64,000 nucleotides of DNA from the NCBI GenBank assembly GCA_037976565.1, contig CP137672.1, positions 20,484,335 to 20,548,334 of the forward strand, given 5' to 3'. This DNA is from Mesocentrotus franciscanus (taxonomy: Eukaryota > Echinodermata > Echinoidea > Camarodonta > Strongylocentrotidae). Positions 20,892 through 31,083 of the stretch are shown here, one piece after another (the first letter of the stretch is position 1; every line of letters starts with the position of its first letter). Under the pieces are notes generated by a model that was not told the origin of the DNA, did no database searches, and was given only the letters and a program-made list of their open reading frames with translations. The translations under genes were made by a program, and so were the position numbers.

Positions 20892-22460
20892 GGTAGCCTC
20901 TAATCGGGCGCATCTACAAGGAGGTCAATGAATATGCATATCAATGACGACGTGTCAATTCATGAATATTGATGTTCTTGACTGCGCGCGTACGTACGTA
21001 CGTGCAGAATTGAGGTCATGTATGGAGGTGGAACGTGCAACACAGTGGCTCAGTGAAATCAGGGGCAAAATCTTACCATTATACAGTTGTATTAATTGTC
21101 TGTGGTTATGAGGTAGAAGTATTTGGTTAAGTATATTTATTGAGTTTCGATTTGGATAGCGTGTTTATACAAATTTGGCGATTCTTTGGTCGTTTTTGAA
21201 CTCCAAAGAGCACGTGGCCAACGTACGTATAGCCTACTACCAGCCAACTCGGTCGTCTGCCTGAAACCCGGGCCAAACCACCTCCCTGCAGGTGTGCCCG
21301 CCTACCTCTACATGTGCCCGAGAAGAAGGGAGGGTAATAAGCCATACAGCTAGTGTCGTATATAATTTATATCGATTATTCTAGATATGTAAAGGATGTT
21401 ATAACGCTTGCTCAGAAAGTTTAAGATACAAATTAGCTTTACAAATATCAGGTCAACTTATTTTCATTGATTTTCTTTGGAATATACTTGTTTAACATGG
21501 CAAATTAAAACATCGCCTCCCTGTAGATGTGCCCGCCTACCACTATATGTGCCCGAGATAATGGTAGCTGTAGCCAGGCATTCAACTAGTGTTGTATATT
21601 AAATACCCCACATGTAAACGATGTAAAAAAGCTCCCTTATATACAAATAAGTTTCCAACTATCAATTCAACATCTTTTCATTGATTTTCTTTGAGTTATA
21701 CGTGTTTAACGTTGTCAATACATCACCTCCCTGTAGATGTGCCCGCCTACCGCTACATGCGCCCGAGATAATGGTAGCTGTAGCCAGGCATTCAACTAGT
21801 GTTGTATATTAAATATCCGACATGTAAACGCTGTAAAAAAGCTCTCATATATACAAATGAGTTTGCAACTATCAATTCAACTTCTTTTCATTGATTTTCT
21901 TTGGATTAAACGTGTTTTACGTTTTCAAAACATCACCTCCCTGTAGATGTGCCCGCCTACCGCTACATTTGCCCGGGGAGAGGGGAGGGTAATATGTTGT
22001 AGGCCTATATAGAAGTTCCGAGATTTAAAGGATCAAATAAAGTTTCCCAGGATACAAATCAGTTTCAAAAATATCAATTCAACTTCTTGTCATTTTATTT
22101 TTTTTTTTTTGGGGGGGGGGAATAATTACGTGTTTCATTTGTTCAACTATCTCCTCCTGCACATGTGCTAACCTAATTATTAAATTTTACACAGATGCAT
22201 GTTTGTGGTTCGATTCCATGCTTCCTGTCAAATGTAATTAAGCTTTAATCTTTAACAAGTCCATAATGGAAGGGGTAGTGCTTTGATTTTTAAAATGAAA
22301 AAATGAATTCCTTTGAATAATAACATGTTTTAATTGGTCAACCGTATCTTTCCCTGCAGATGTGCTAGCCAGATATTACATTTTGCACATAAATGTGGCT
22401 CGATTCGATGTTTCCTGTCTAATATAATTAAGCTTCAAGCTTATCAAGTCCATATTAGTG
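20892..22460. repeat. Foldback left arm
   Basis: Unique outer domain 20892-~21285, then repeat units whose cores (GTAGATGTGCCCGCCTACC and CTACATGTGCCCGAG) lie near 21290, 21525, 21732 and 21942. Two degraded units (CACATGTGCTAACC near 22155, AGATGTGCTAGCCAG near 22350) mark the inner edge. Units are spaced 207-235 bp. Confidence 0.85.
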
Positions 22461-22911
22461 GAAGGGTTTGTGCTTTCATAACAACCTGAAAACTAAAACA
22501 AAAAGGGCTTAAGAGACCTGCCAAGTCATACAAATGCTTATATTTCTTTTCCTTATTTGTGAAGTGATAAATTGTATCTGAAATGAAACAAAATAAATTT
22601 ATATAATTCATAAATATGCATCATAAGCATCACCTAACTTTTACAAAGATACTTGTCAAAAGCAACATCATTTTGGTAAACCAACTCATTTATTCTAATC
22701 ATCAACAAAAATGTAGTTGATGTCCAGATCATCACAAGCATGACTTAAAAGATGTTTTGAAAGTGTTCAATAATCTTTTGTAGAGTCAACCATATTTTCT
22801 TTTAAAAAAGAAAAGTTTAACACTAATCCTCTTCATAAACATCAAGGTTTGCTCTATGGCTTCACATTAGCATCACTTTGCAATGTAACTGGGATATACA
22901 CGAGTGTATAT

Positions 22912-22954
<43 letters not shown>

Positions 22955-23436
22955 GTTTATCTAAAAATATGATCATGAAAAGGTTCTGCAATGGACACTG
23001 GATGTAAGAGGAAAAATAATCACTTTTCTTTCCTTCCCTCTCTCTCTCCCTACTCTAGCTCTATTGCTTTGCACTTGTTGTCAAGACAACTGCGTGCACA
23101 TTAAGATGTATGTTCAATGTATAGTCTCATTAAAACCTGAGAAAGCCTTATGTGGGAAATATGACTAAATTTGTCTAACAGAGATTTATTTATTCTCTTT
23201 CTTTTTCATCTTAAATATATTATGTACATGCATAACAGAAATTATCATAAGACACTAGGATTTCAAAATTTGAGTAGGTAATACTTTGATCACAACTCAC
23301 CACTCATTTTCTGCACCTGGGTGTCTAAAGCCTGTTTGTACTAAACACAGACAGTAAACGTAAATTTCCATGAGGCCATGAGCATAGCCTAACTCTGTCA
23401 GTTTCTGGCTGTTTCAAGAGCAGCTACAGTACATGG
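22461..23436. other. Foldback spacer, left part; possible captured exon
   Basis: Mostly AT-rich, with a TA dinucleotide run at 22913-22951. At about 23330-23300 on the minus strand, TACAAACAG | GCTTTAGACACCCAGGTG ... GAGTG | GTGAGT looks like a small exon reading ALDTQVQKMS, a heptad-like segment. It does not join in phase to the zinc-finger exons as sequenced. No transposase ORF. Confidence 0.45.
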
Positions 23437-24648
23437 CAGTGGCGGATCCAGGGGGGGGGGGCTCCCCTAGCAACAACAAAACCAGGTAATAACACCCTTT
23501 TTTGTTAAAAAAAAGAAAAAGATGGGCCCCCTCCCCTGGCGCTCAAATGAGGAGTGATGTTGAGTTTTTAAAAATACACTGTCCCCCGCCCCCGCCAAAA
23601 AGAGAGGAAGGGAAAGGGAAAGAGGAGAGCTAAAATGGAACAAAAAAGAGGAAGAAGAAAAGAAAAGGGTGAAAAGAAGGGGTGATCAGTTGCGATTAAT
23701 CCCGCCAACAACGTGTGGATCGGGGCCAAATGCCCTTGCCTCCCCCAGCAAACCTTAAAGAGAGAGAAGGAAGGGAAGGGAAAGAGCAAGAAGAGAGAAA
23801 GAAAAGATTTAAAAAGGTAGGGAAATCAGTTGCGATTTTTCCCGCCAACAAAATCGGGGGGCTGAATGGCGTACTGATGGGGGTTGTTGCCTGCCCCCCA
23901 ATAAATTCAGACGTAGTTTATTTCTAATTCGACACCGGTGATTTACAAATGTTGCTGAAATGACATAATTTTCAGAGATTTTTTCATCACTTTTTAGTAA
24001 ATTATACTTTTTTTATGCGTTTGTTGGAAAATTCCTACAGTCAGGCAAGAAATATGCTTTTTTAGAGGCCTACATGTCAGGACCCGCGGAACGGCGGGGC
24101 TCGGGGGCCTCGAGCTCCTACCCCCCACTCTTTCAAGTATATAAAAGAGAAATAGAAAGAAAGAAAGAAAAGTGACCTGCCAGTGTCACAAAATAATGAG
24201 GTATCAAAATATGCTCATCTGACCGTGATTAAATGCCTAAAACCCCTGAGCTTCCGGGGGCTCTGCCCTTGACGCCACCTAGGGCCCTAAGGCGGGCCCC
24301 AGGATGATCATCTGACGGTAATTTTATGCCTTAAACCCTGAGCTTCTGGGGCCCTGCACCCTGGATCCCACGCCAATTAGTGTCCTGCCAGTGTCATGAA
24401 TAAGGTTTCAAAATATGCTCATCTGACCGTATTTAAATGCCCATACCCCTGAGCTTTCGAGGGCTCTGCCCTTGACCCCAAGCCAATTTACGACCCGATC
24501 GTAAATAATTTAGCCTCCCCCACCCACTTTGAAAAACTTTCAGCCGGGCCTGCATGTATTGGGGTGATGCGGTTTTTTTGTCTCGCATTTGGCTCGCATA
24601 ATTTCAAATTTGGGCCTCCCCCCCTAAGAAATCCTGGATCCGTGCCTG
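23437..24648. mobile_element. hAT-like non-autonomous element inside the foldback spacer
   Basis: The left end, CAGTGGCGGATCCAGG, and right end, CCTGGATCCGTGCCTG, are imperfect inverted repeats of a common CAG..GGCGGATCCAG terminus. The interior is GC-rich with direct repeats (CAGTTGCGAT..TCCCGCCAACAA at 23686 and 23828; CTCATCTGACCGT..AAATGCC blocks near 24210, 24305 and 24415). No matching 8-bp target duplication is visible. The small Arg/Lys-rich ORFs are not recognisable. Confidence 0.5.
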
Positions 24649-24654
24649 AGTAAT

Positions 24655-27471
24655 ACGCCTATACACTTCCCCTATCTCGGGCACATATTATGTAGCGGTA
24701 GGCGGGCACATCTACAGGGAGGTGATGTTTTGACAACGTATAACACGTAAAATCCAAAAAAAGTCCATGAAAAGAAGATCAATTGATATTTGTGAAACTC
24801 AACATATTTAAGAAGCTTTATTTCATGCGTTATCTCTCGGGTATTCAATATACAACACTAGTTGTATGCCTTCATTATTACTACACTTCCCCTATCTCGG
24901 GCACATGTATAGCGGTAGGCGGGCACATCTACAATGCAGGGAGGTGCATGTTTTGATAACGTAAAACACGTAAAATCCAAAGAAAATCAATTAAAAGAAG
25001 ATAAATTGATATTTTGATCAACTCATTTGTCTTTAAGAAGCTTTATTTCATGCGTTATCTCTCGGGTATTCAATATACAACACTAATTGTATGCCTTACT
25101 ACACTTCCCTATCTCGGGCACATGTAGAGGTAGGCGGGCACATCTAGAGGGAGGTGATGTTTTGACCATGTAAAACACGTATAACCCAAAGAAAATCAAT
25201 GAAAAGAAGATAAATTGATATTTGTGAAACTCATTTGTATTCAAGAAGCTTTATTATATCCTTAAGATGTCGGATATTCAATATACAACACTAGTTGTAT
25301 GCCTATTACTAAACTCCCCCTATATCTCGGGCACATATAGCGGTATAGGCGGGCACATCTACAGGGAGTTGATGTTTTGACAACGTTAAACACGTAAAAT
25401 CCAAAGAAAATCCATGAAAAGAAGATAAATTGATATTTGTGAAACTCATTTGTAAATAAGAAGCTCTATTTTATACTTTCCATGCCGGATATTCAATATA
25501 CAACACTAGTTGTATGCCTTAATTACTACACTTCCCCTATCTCGGGCACATGTAGCGGTAGGCGGGCACATCTACAGGGAGGTGATGTTTTGACCACGTA
25601 AAACACGTATAACCCAAAGAAAATCAATGAAAAGAAGATAAATTGATATTTGTGAAACTCATTTGTATTTAAGAAGCTTATTATATCCTTTACATGTCGG
25701 ATATTCAACACACAACACTCGTTGTATGCTATTACTACACTCCCCCTAGTATATCTCGGGCACATGTAGCGGTAGGCGGGCACATCTACAGGGAGGTGAT
25801 GTTTTGATAACGTTAAACACGTAAAATCCAAGGGAAAATCAATGAAAAGAAGATAAATTGATATTTGTGAAACTCATTTTTATATTAGAAGCTTTATTAT
25901 ATCCTTTACATGTCGGATATTCAATTTACAACACTATAGTTGTATGCCTATTACTACACTCACCCTATCTCGGGCACATGTAGCGGTAGGCGGGCACATC
26001 TACAGGGAGGTGCCTGTTTTGATAACGTAAAACACGTAAAATGATTAAACTCCAACGAAAATCAATGAAAAGAAGATTAATTGATAGTTGTGAAACTCAT
26101 TTGTATCTAATTAGGAAGCTTTATTTCATCCGTTATCTCTCGGATAATCAATATACAACATTATAGTTGTATGCCTTAGGCTACTACACTTCCCCTATAT
26201 CGGGCATAGTCATGTAGCGGTAGGCGGGCACATCTACAGGCCGGGAGGTGATGTTTTGACAACGTAAAAGACGTATAACCCAAAGAAAATCAATGAAAAG
26301 AAGATAAATTGATATTTGTGAAACTCATTTGTATAAGAGAAGCATTATTATATACTTTACATGTCGGATATTCAATATACAACACCGTAGCTGTATTAAT
26401 TGCTTAATTCACCCTCCCTCTCCTCGTGCACATGTAGTATATGCGGGCACATCTACAGGAGGTGATGTTTTGACAACGTAAAACACGTATAATTCAAATA
26501 AAATCAATGAAAAGAAGCCTGAATTGATAGTTGGAACTCATTTGTATATTAGAGAGCTTTGTTACATCCGTTATCTCTCGTATATTGAAAATATAATACT
26601 ATTTGTAGGCCTATTTATTCACTTCCCTTATCTCAGGCACATCAGTATGCGGGCACATCTACAGGGAGGTGATGACGTTTTGACAACATTAAACACGAAT
26701 GATCCAAAGAAAATCAATGAAAAGATGTTGAATTGATAGTTGGAAACTCGGTATATAAGGGAGCTTTTTTACATCCTTTACATGTCGGATATTCATAATA
26801 TACAACACTAGTTGAATGCTTTGCTACACCTACCATTATGTCGGGCACATGTAGCGGTAGGCGGGCACATCTACAGGGAGGCGATGTTTTAATTTGCCAT
26901 TTTAAACAAGTATAATCCAAAGAAAATCAATGAAAATAAGTTGACCTGATATTTGTAAAGCTAATTTCAAATTTGTATCTTAGACTTTCTTAGCAAGCGT
27001 TATAACATCCTTTACATATCTAGAATATAGCTGTATGGCTTATTACCCTCCTTTCTTCTCGGGCACATGTATAGGTAGGCGGGCACACCTGCAGGGAGGT
27101 GGTTTGGCCTGGGTTTCAGGGACGACTGAGTTGGCCGGTAGTTGGCCACGTGCTCTTTGGAGTTCAAAAACGACCAAAAGAATCGCCAAATTTGTATAAA
27201 CACGCTATCCAAATCGAAACTCAATAAATATACTTAACCAAATACTTCTACCTCACAACCACAGACAATTAATACAACTGTATAATGGTAAGATTTTGCC
27301 CCTGATTTCACTGAGCCACTGTGTTGCACGTTCCACCTCCATACATGACCTCAATAATCTGCACGTACGTACGCGCGCAGTCAAGAACATCAATATTCAT
27401 GAATTGACACGACGTCATTGATAATGCATATTCATTGACCTCCTTGTAGATGTGCCCGATTAGAGGCTACC
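24655..27471. repeat. Foldback right arm: twelve-unit tandem array plus outer domain
   Basis: The core GCGGGCACATCTACA recurs near 24702, 24918, 25134, 25349, 25562, 25776, 25990, 26225, 26443, 26649, 26860 and 27078 (last as GGGCACACCTGCA), mean spacing ~216 bp. Units also share GTTTTGACAACGTAAAACACG, AAAGAAAATCAATGAAAAGA, GATAAATTGATATTTGTG and CAATATACAACACTAGTTG. The outer unique domain 27095-27471 mirrors 20892-21285. The terminal CATGTGCCCG motif is inverted relative to the array. Confidence 0.9.
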
Positions 27472-27480
27472 ACTTGAGTA
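27472..27480. repeat. Foldback target-site duplication, right copy
   Basis: ACTTGAGTA directly after the right terminal GGCTACC. Identical to 20883-20891. Confidence 0.88.
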
Positions 27481-27795
27481 GGCCTAGTCTTCTAAGTTCT
27501 AGACTCTACTTTTCTCATAAATGTCATAATCATTTCTTCTTCTTCTTCCTCTTCTTCTTCTTCTCCTTCTTCTTCTTTTTTTCCTTCTTCTTCTCATGAC
27601 CTTTTCTTGAGTTTCTTTTCAATCTAACAATCACAATTTAACTACTTTCGTTATTCACGACCTCGTCAAACTCAAACTTCAAAGTCACTCAAAGTGAAAG
27701 TCATTGTGAAATAACAAACATTAATATCAATTAATGGAACAACATATTAAATTCAGGTCGATCAGTGACCAGCAAACAGTAGCAGATGTACTTAC

Positions 27796-27872
27796 AAATC
27801 TTCATAAGAAGGGTGTGAGCTGAATTCCAGGTGCCCATCATCACTTGGATACGCATCATCATGAGAGGCCAT
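27796..27872 (-). CDS. Duplicated DCTPP1-like exon 1 (copy 2)
   Basis: The ATG at 27872-27870 and donor TTT|GTAAGT are preserved. The 77 coding bases carry a 6-base in-frame deletion relative to copy 1, ending LEFSSHPSYED. Base changes leave the frame open, so it may still be used, but no second exon is found downstream before the foldback or the zinc-finger exons. It could be an orphan exon, or the start of a paralogue whose later exons I cannot see. Confidence 0.5.
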
Positions 27873-28097
27873 AATTTCTAAATAATTAAAAACAAATTAG
27901 AAATCTGACGTACACATGTGTAAAGTTTGTCTACTGTACAATGATCAGTCGTAGATGGCGATCCACTAAATTATGCGCAGGTTGAGGGAAAAAGGAAAGC
28001 TGCAGAGAGTGAACGCAAGAATGGCCTGATGGGGAGCGGAGGGGGAGCGGAAGGGAGGGACATGTATCCCTTGATGTCCAGATCGAACTTATAAATA

Positions 28098-28136
28098 TGA
28101 CCACCATCATCATCACCATCTTCATCACCGTCGTCG

Positions 28137-28183
<47 letters not shown>

Positions 28184-28185
28184 TG

Positions 28186-28245
<60 letters not shown>

Positions 28246-28246
28246 T
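28098..28246. repeat. Long CAT/ATC trinucleotide repeat
   Basis: More than 100 bp of nearly pure ATC/CAT, interrupted once by CTGATC. It gives a spurious poly-Met ORF on the minus strand. Confidence 0.95.
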
Positions 28247-28624
28247 ATAAAATATTGGTTTTATCATTGTGCTCTACTGAGAATGAAACCCTCAAATTTC
28301 TTCTCTTTTCTCGTCCTCTTCTATTTCTTTCCCCTTTCGTTTGCGCTCTTTCCCCCTCTCTCACTATACATAATTTATATTGCGCTCCCCCGTGCACTCT
28401 TTGAAAATCCCTTCCACATCAATAACCTCTTTTATTTGCACCCTTTACACTCTTATCATGCAGTATATTCTCTTTATGCATTCTACCTCAACAATTAAAC
28501 TCATTTATCATCTGCCATATTCGGTAGATCTACGTCATACAAAACTGGATGCCAAATGAAATATTCTTTGTGCTATTTCTCAAACCTCCATCAAACAATC
28601 CTGCTACATTCGTGTAAATTGATA

Positions 28625-28925
28625 ACTATAGCTGTTTTTTTTTGTCTTCTTCTCTATTCTCTCTCCTTCCCCCCCCCCCCTCCTGTCTCATCGTTCTCAC
28701 TCTAGCTCTCACACTCTCCTCTCTCCCTCTCTCTCTCTCTCTCTTCGTCTCTTCTTCTTTCTTTCTTTCTCTCTCTCTCTCTGTCTCCCCCTCTCTCTCT
28801 CCCTCCCTCTCTTCCCCTCTCTCTTTCCGTCTCCTCTTCTTTTCTTTCATTCTCTCTCTCTCTCTCTCTCTCCCTCTCTCTTTCTTCCCCCCTCTCTCTC
28901 TCTCTCTCTTTCTCTCACTCTCGTC
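28625..28925. repeat. Poly-C and CT-rich microsatellite
   Basis: A C-run near 28672 followed by ~250 bp of CT repeats. The two 102-118 residue ORFs on both strands are artefacts. Confidence 0.95.
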
Positions 28926-30810
28926 GCCATTCCGTGGGGGAGCTCCCTGAGCATCTCGTATAGGTATATCCACTGTTATCATATTATTAAGTAGCTAATT
29001 ACAAGCTATAATTATTCATAATTTATATTATTTATAAATTACAGGTGAAGGGCTTTCTCTTCAGACATTTATCCTAAAATAAGGCTGCTGCAAACATAAT
29101 AAAACCCACCGTACAAAATATATGTAGTGATTCTTGCAAACTGAATCCATATTTTAATAACTTCAAATTCACGCTTGTTAAATATAAATCTCTTTTTAAA
29201 CAACAGACCTATAGTATAAGCAGTTTCCTTTTTCTCTTTCTTCTTCTTTATATATGTCTAACCTCTTAAAAATTGGAAAATATACATTATTTGGAAATAT
29301 ACATTATTTGGAGGAAAATTGCTAAACACACATATTGGAATGGTTTATATAAGATTTATGAATATATTTATTACAAAAAATATTGCACTCTTATGTTTAC
29401 AGCTGATTGAAAGATTGTACAATACACGATTGTGAAAAATAATTTTAAAAAGCACATAGGCCTATACAACTGATACATAATCGTTTATAGGTGAAAACAT
29501 TACAAATAAATATCATTCACGGAGATCGGAGCGATTTGAACTTCAGAGGAGCTAAGAAGTACAATTACATCTATATTAGGCAATATGCATTATGCCACGT
29601 TTTCATGATGAGGAGACGATGTCAAATGTTTCCACACAAAAAGAAAGAAAAGTACATAGTCAATCAGAAAGTCAGGGCGCAAACAATGAAGTTGGAAGAC
29701 TGTAACCAAAGACCACATGTCTTAAGTTATCAATTACTTATGTCCTTGTCACTTTGCTAAAATTAAATTGTACAGGCAGAAAATGTTAAACTCTATTGTC
29801 AGAAATAGCCAAAGATGAGGTTGACCAAATCCACGGTTTAATCATGTTCATAGAATTTCGAAACTTCGAAAAGGCACGATTTCCACTAAGTACCGTTAAG
29901 TACCAAAGCCATACGACATAATTGTTTTTAACACATAATCTACCCGTTATAGTTTTGAAATATACACACATGTATATTTGAACTAAGTACCAAATCATAA
30001 AGTTTCAAACTGAAAACCGCTTCAATCATTTTCACACTTGACATCGTCCGCTTGTAAAATAAATTAATTCGAACGAGGAAGAAAGGGAACGTGCGCCAGT
30101 CTAAAATCGTTTCACTGGCGACTGACATAGGATAATTTGCTCCAAAATGTTTGGAATGTCATTAGTCTGAAACTTGATTTAAAAGAATAAGATGACGAAC
30201 TTGAGGTATTTTTCAAATAAATTCGATGGACAGATACACGAAATAGTAAGCAATAATTAATCGTTAATAAATATCTTATTGAAACCCCGGGATTGAAATG
30301 AATCTAAAAGAGCTGCGACTAAACTTCTCAACATTTATTTTTCGAGATCTTCCGAGATTAAGAGATCCTCAGATGTTATAAAATTGCCGACAAGTTTGGA
30401 TTTGTCGACAGATATTTTGAGAGAGGGTCTCACACCCTATACTATCAGCCCCCATCCCTTATGAGATCCCTGCTACGCTGGTCATTATTATTTAACCCTT
30501 TCAGAACAGGAATTATTTAAGGGCTAAATTTATAACCTTTGCTTTTTTTAATCGGCAACACTGGTTTGTGTTATTGCTATAGTGTTTTTCTAAATGGCAT
30601 GTTTCTGAAAATAATATTCGTAGACACGAATAATGTCATGAATTTTTTAAAACTTGTTTCGAAAAATTCGAAAAATTGATTTGAAACCTCTCGAAATGGT
30701 TCCAGTTTTAGGACCTTAACCCTTTTCTTTTTTAAATTAATGGCATCAAAATAATGCAATATTATAAGTCGACAAAAGTGGACACAGTTTGTGCCGGAAT
30801 TTTTGCTCTT
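28926..30810. other. Intergenic; no gene seen
   Basis: No recognisable coding sequence. The ORFs of 60-90 residues show no familiar motif. The region lies downstream of the channel gene's poly(A) signal. Confidence 0.6.
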
Positions 30811-30816
30811 TTTATT
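30811..30816 (-). terminator. Candidate poly(A) signal of the channel gene
   Basis: AATAAA on the minus strand, about 125 bases after the stop codon of the channel gene at 30940. It is the first such hexamer I see downstream. Confidence 0.5.
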
Positions 30817-30939
30817 CATGCCTCTGATATTTGTAGGGCTCTGGATCAAAAGTTGTTGACCCGAATAATATGTGGGAAACCTTCGCGAAAGGTTAATAAG
30901 AGTTATATGTGATTGTTAGGTCAGTCCTTAAACAACATT

Positions 30940-31083
30940 TCATTTCTCTAATTCTTTGATTCGTTTCTCCAAAGCTTGAATCTTTGCAGTCTTGCTTTCG
31001 TTCTCGTTTTGGAGCGTCCTGAGCCTCTCTCTCATATCCACGTTCGTCTCTTTCAACAGGCGAGCATTCTCGGCAAAAGAGTG
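30940..31083 (-). CDS. CNG channel exon 11: C-terminal coiled coil and stop
   Basis: Acceptor TTTTCCTCAG. It codes for 47 residues with a heptad pattern (ARLLKETNVDMRERLRTLQ, then KIQALEKRIKELEK) and a TGA stop. CNGA subunits use a C-terminal leucine zipper to set tetramer stoichiometry; the position and character fit that role. Confidence 0.88.
   Translation of the reverse strand, partial: HSFAENARLLKETNVDMRERLRTLQNENESKTAKIQALEKRIKELEK

Larger units (their letters stand above)
20892..27471. mobile_element. Giant foldback transposon, 6.6 kb, with satellite-like inverted arms
   Basis: Both ends begin GGTAGCCTCTAATCGGGC reading inward, and a 9-bp direct repeat (ACTTGAGTA) flanks the whole. 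The inverted repeat runs at least 1.1 kb from each end (20892-~22000 against 27471-~26400). The outer ~400 bp of each arm is unique sequence; inside are ~210-bp units, four clear plus two degraded on the left and twelve on the right. The spacer (about 22460-24650) has no transposase, so the element is non-autonomous. A 9-bp duplication is typical of Mutator-like and FB-type elements. TU elements described from sea urchin are a possible relative, but their reported 15-bp arm repeats differ from these units as I recall them. Confidence 0.88.
27505..28760. repeat. Segmental duplication, copy 2 (partner at 8206-9527)
   Basis: Direct-orientation copy of the block around DCTPP1 exon 1, starting about 25 bp beyond the foldback. 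The CTT tract is shorter and the CAT tract longer than in copy 1. Sequence identity outside microsatellites is high by eye. Confidence 0.9.

Noticed and set aside
23437..24648. 8-bp hAT target duplication around the spacer element
   Set aside because: Flanking octamers GTACATGG and AGTAATAC do not match, so only the terminal similarity supports the call.
24655..27100. Regular repeats with spacers, reminiscent of a CRISPR array
   Set aside because: Units are ~210 bp, similar throughout their length, in an animal genome and part of an inverted repeat. This is a transposon arm.
28626..28982. Opposite-strand ORFs of 118 and 102 residues
   Set aside because: Both are readings of a CT/GA microsatellite.
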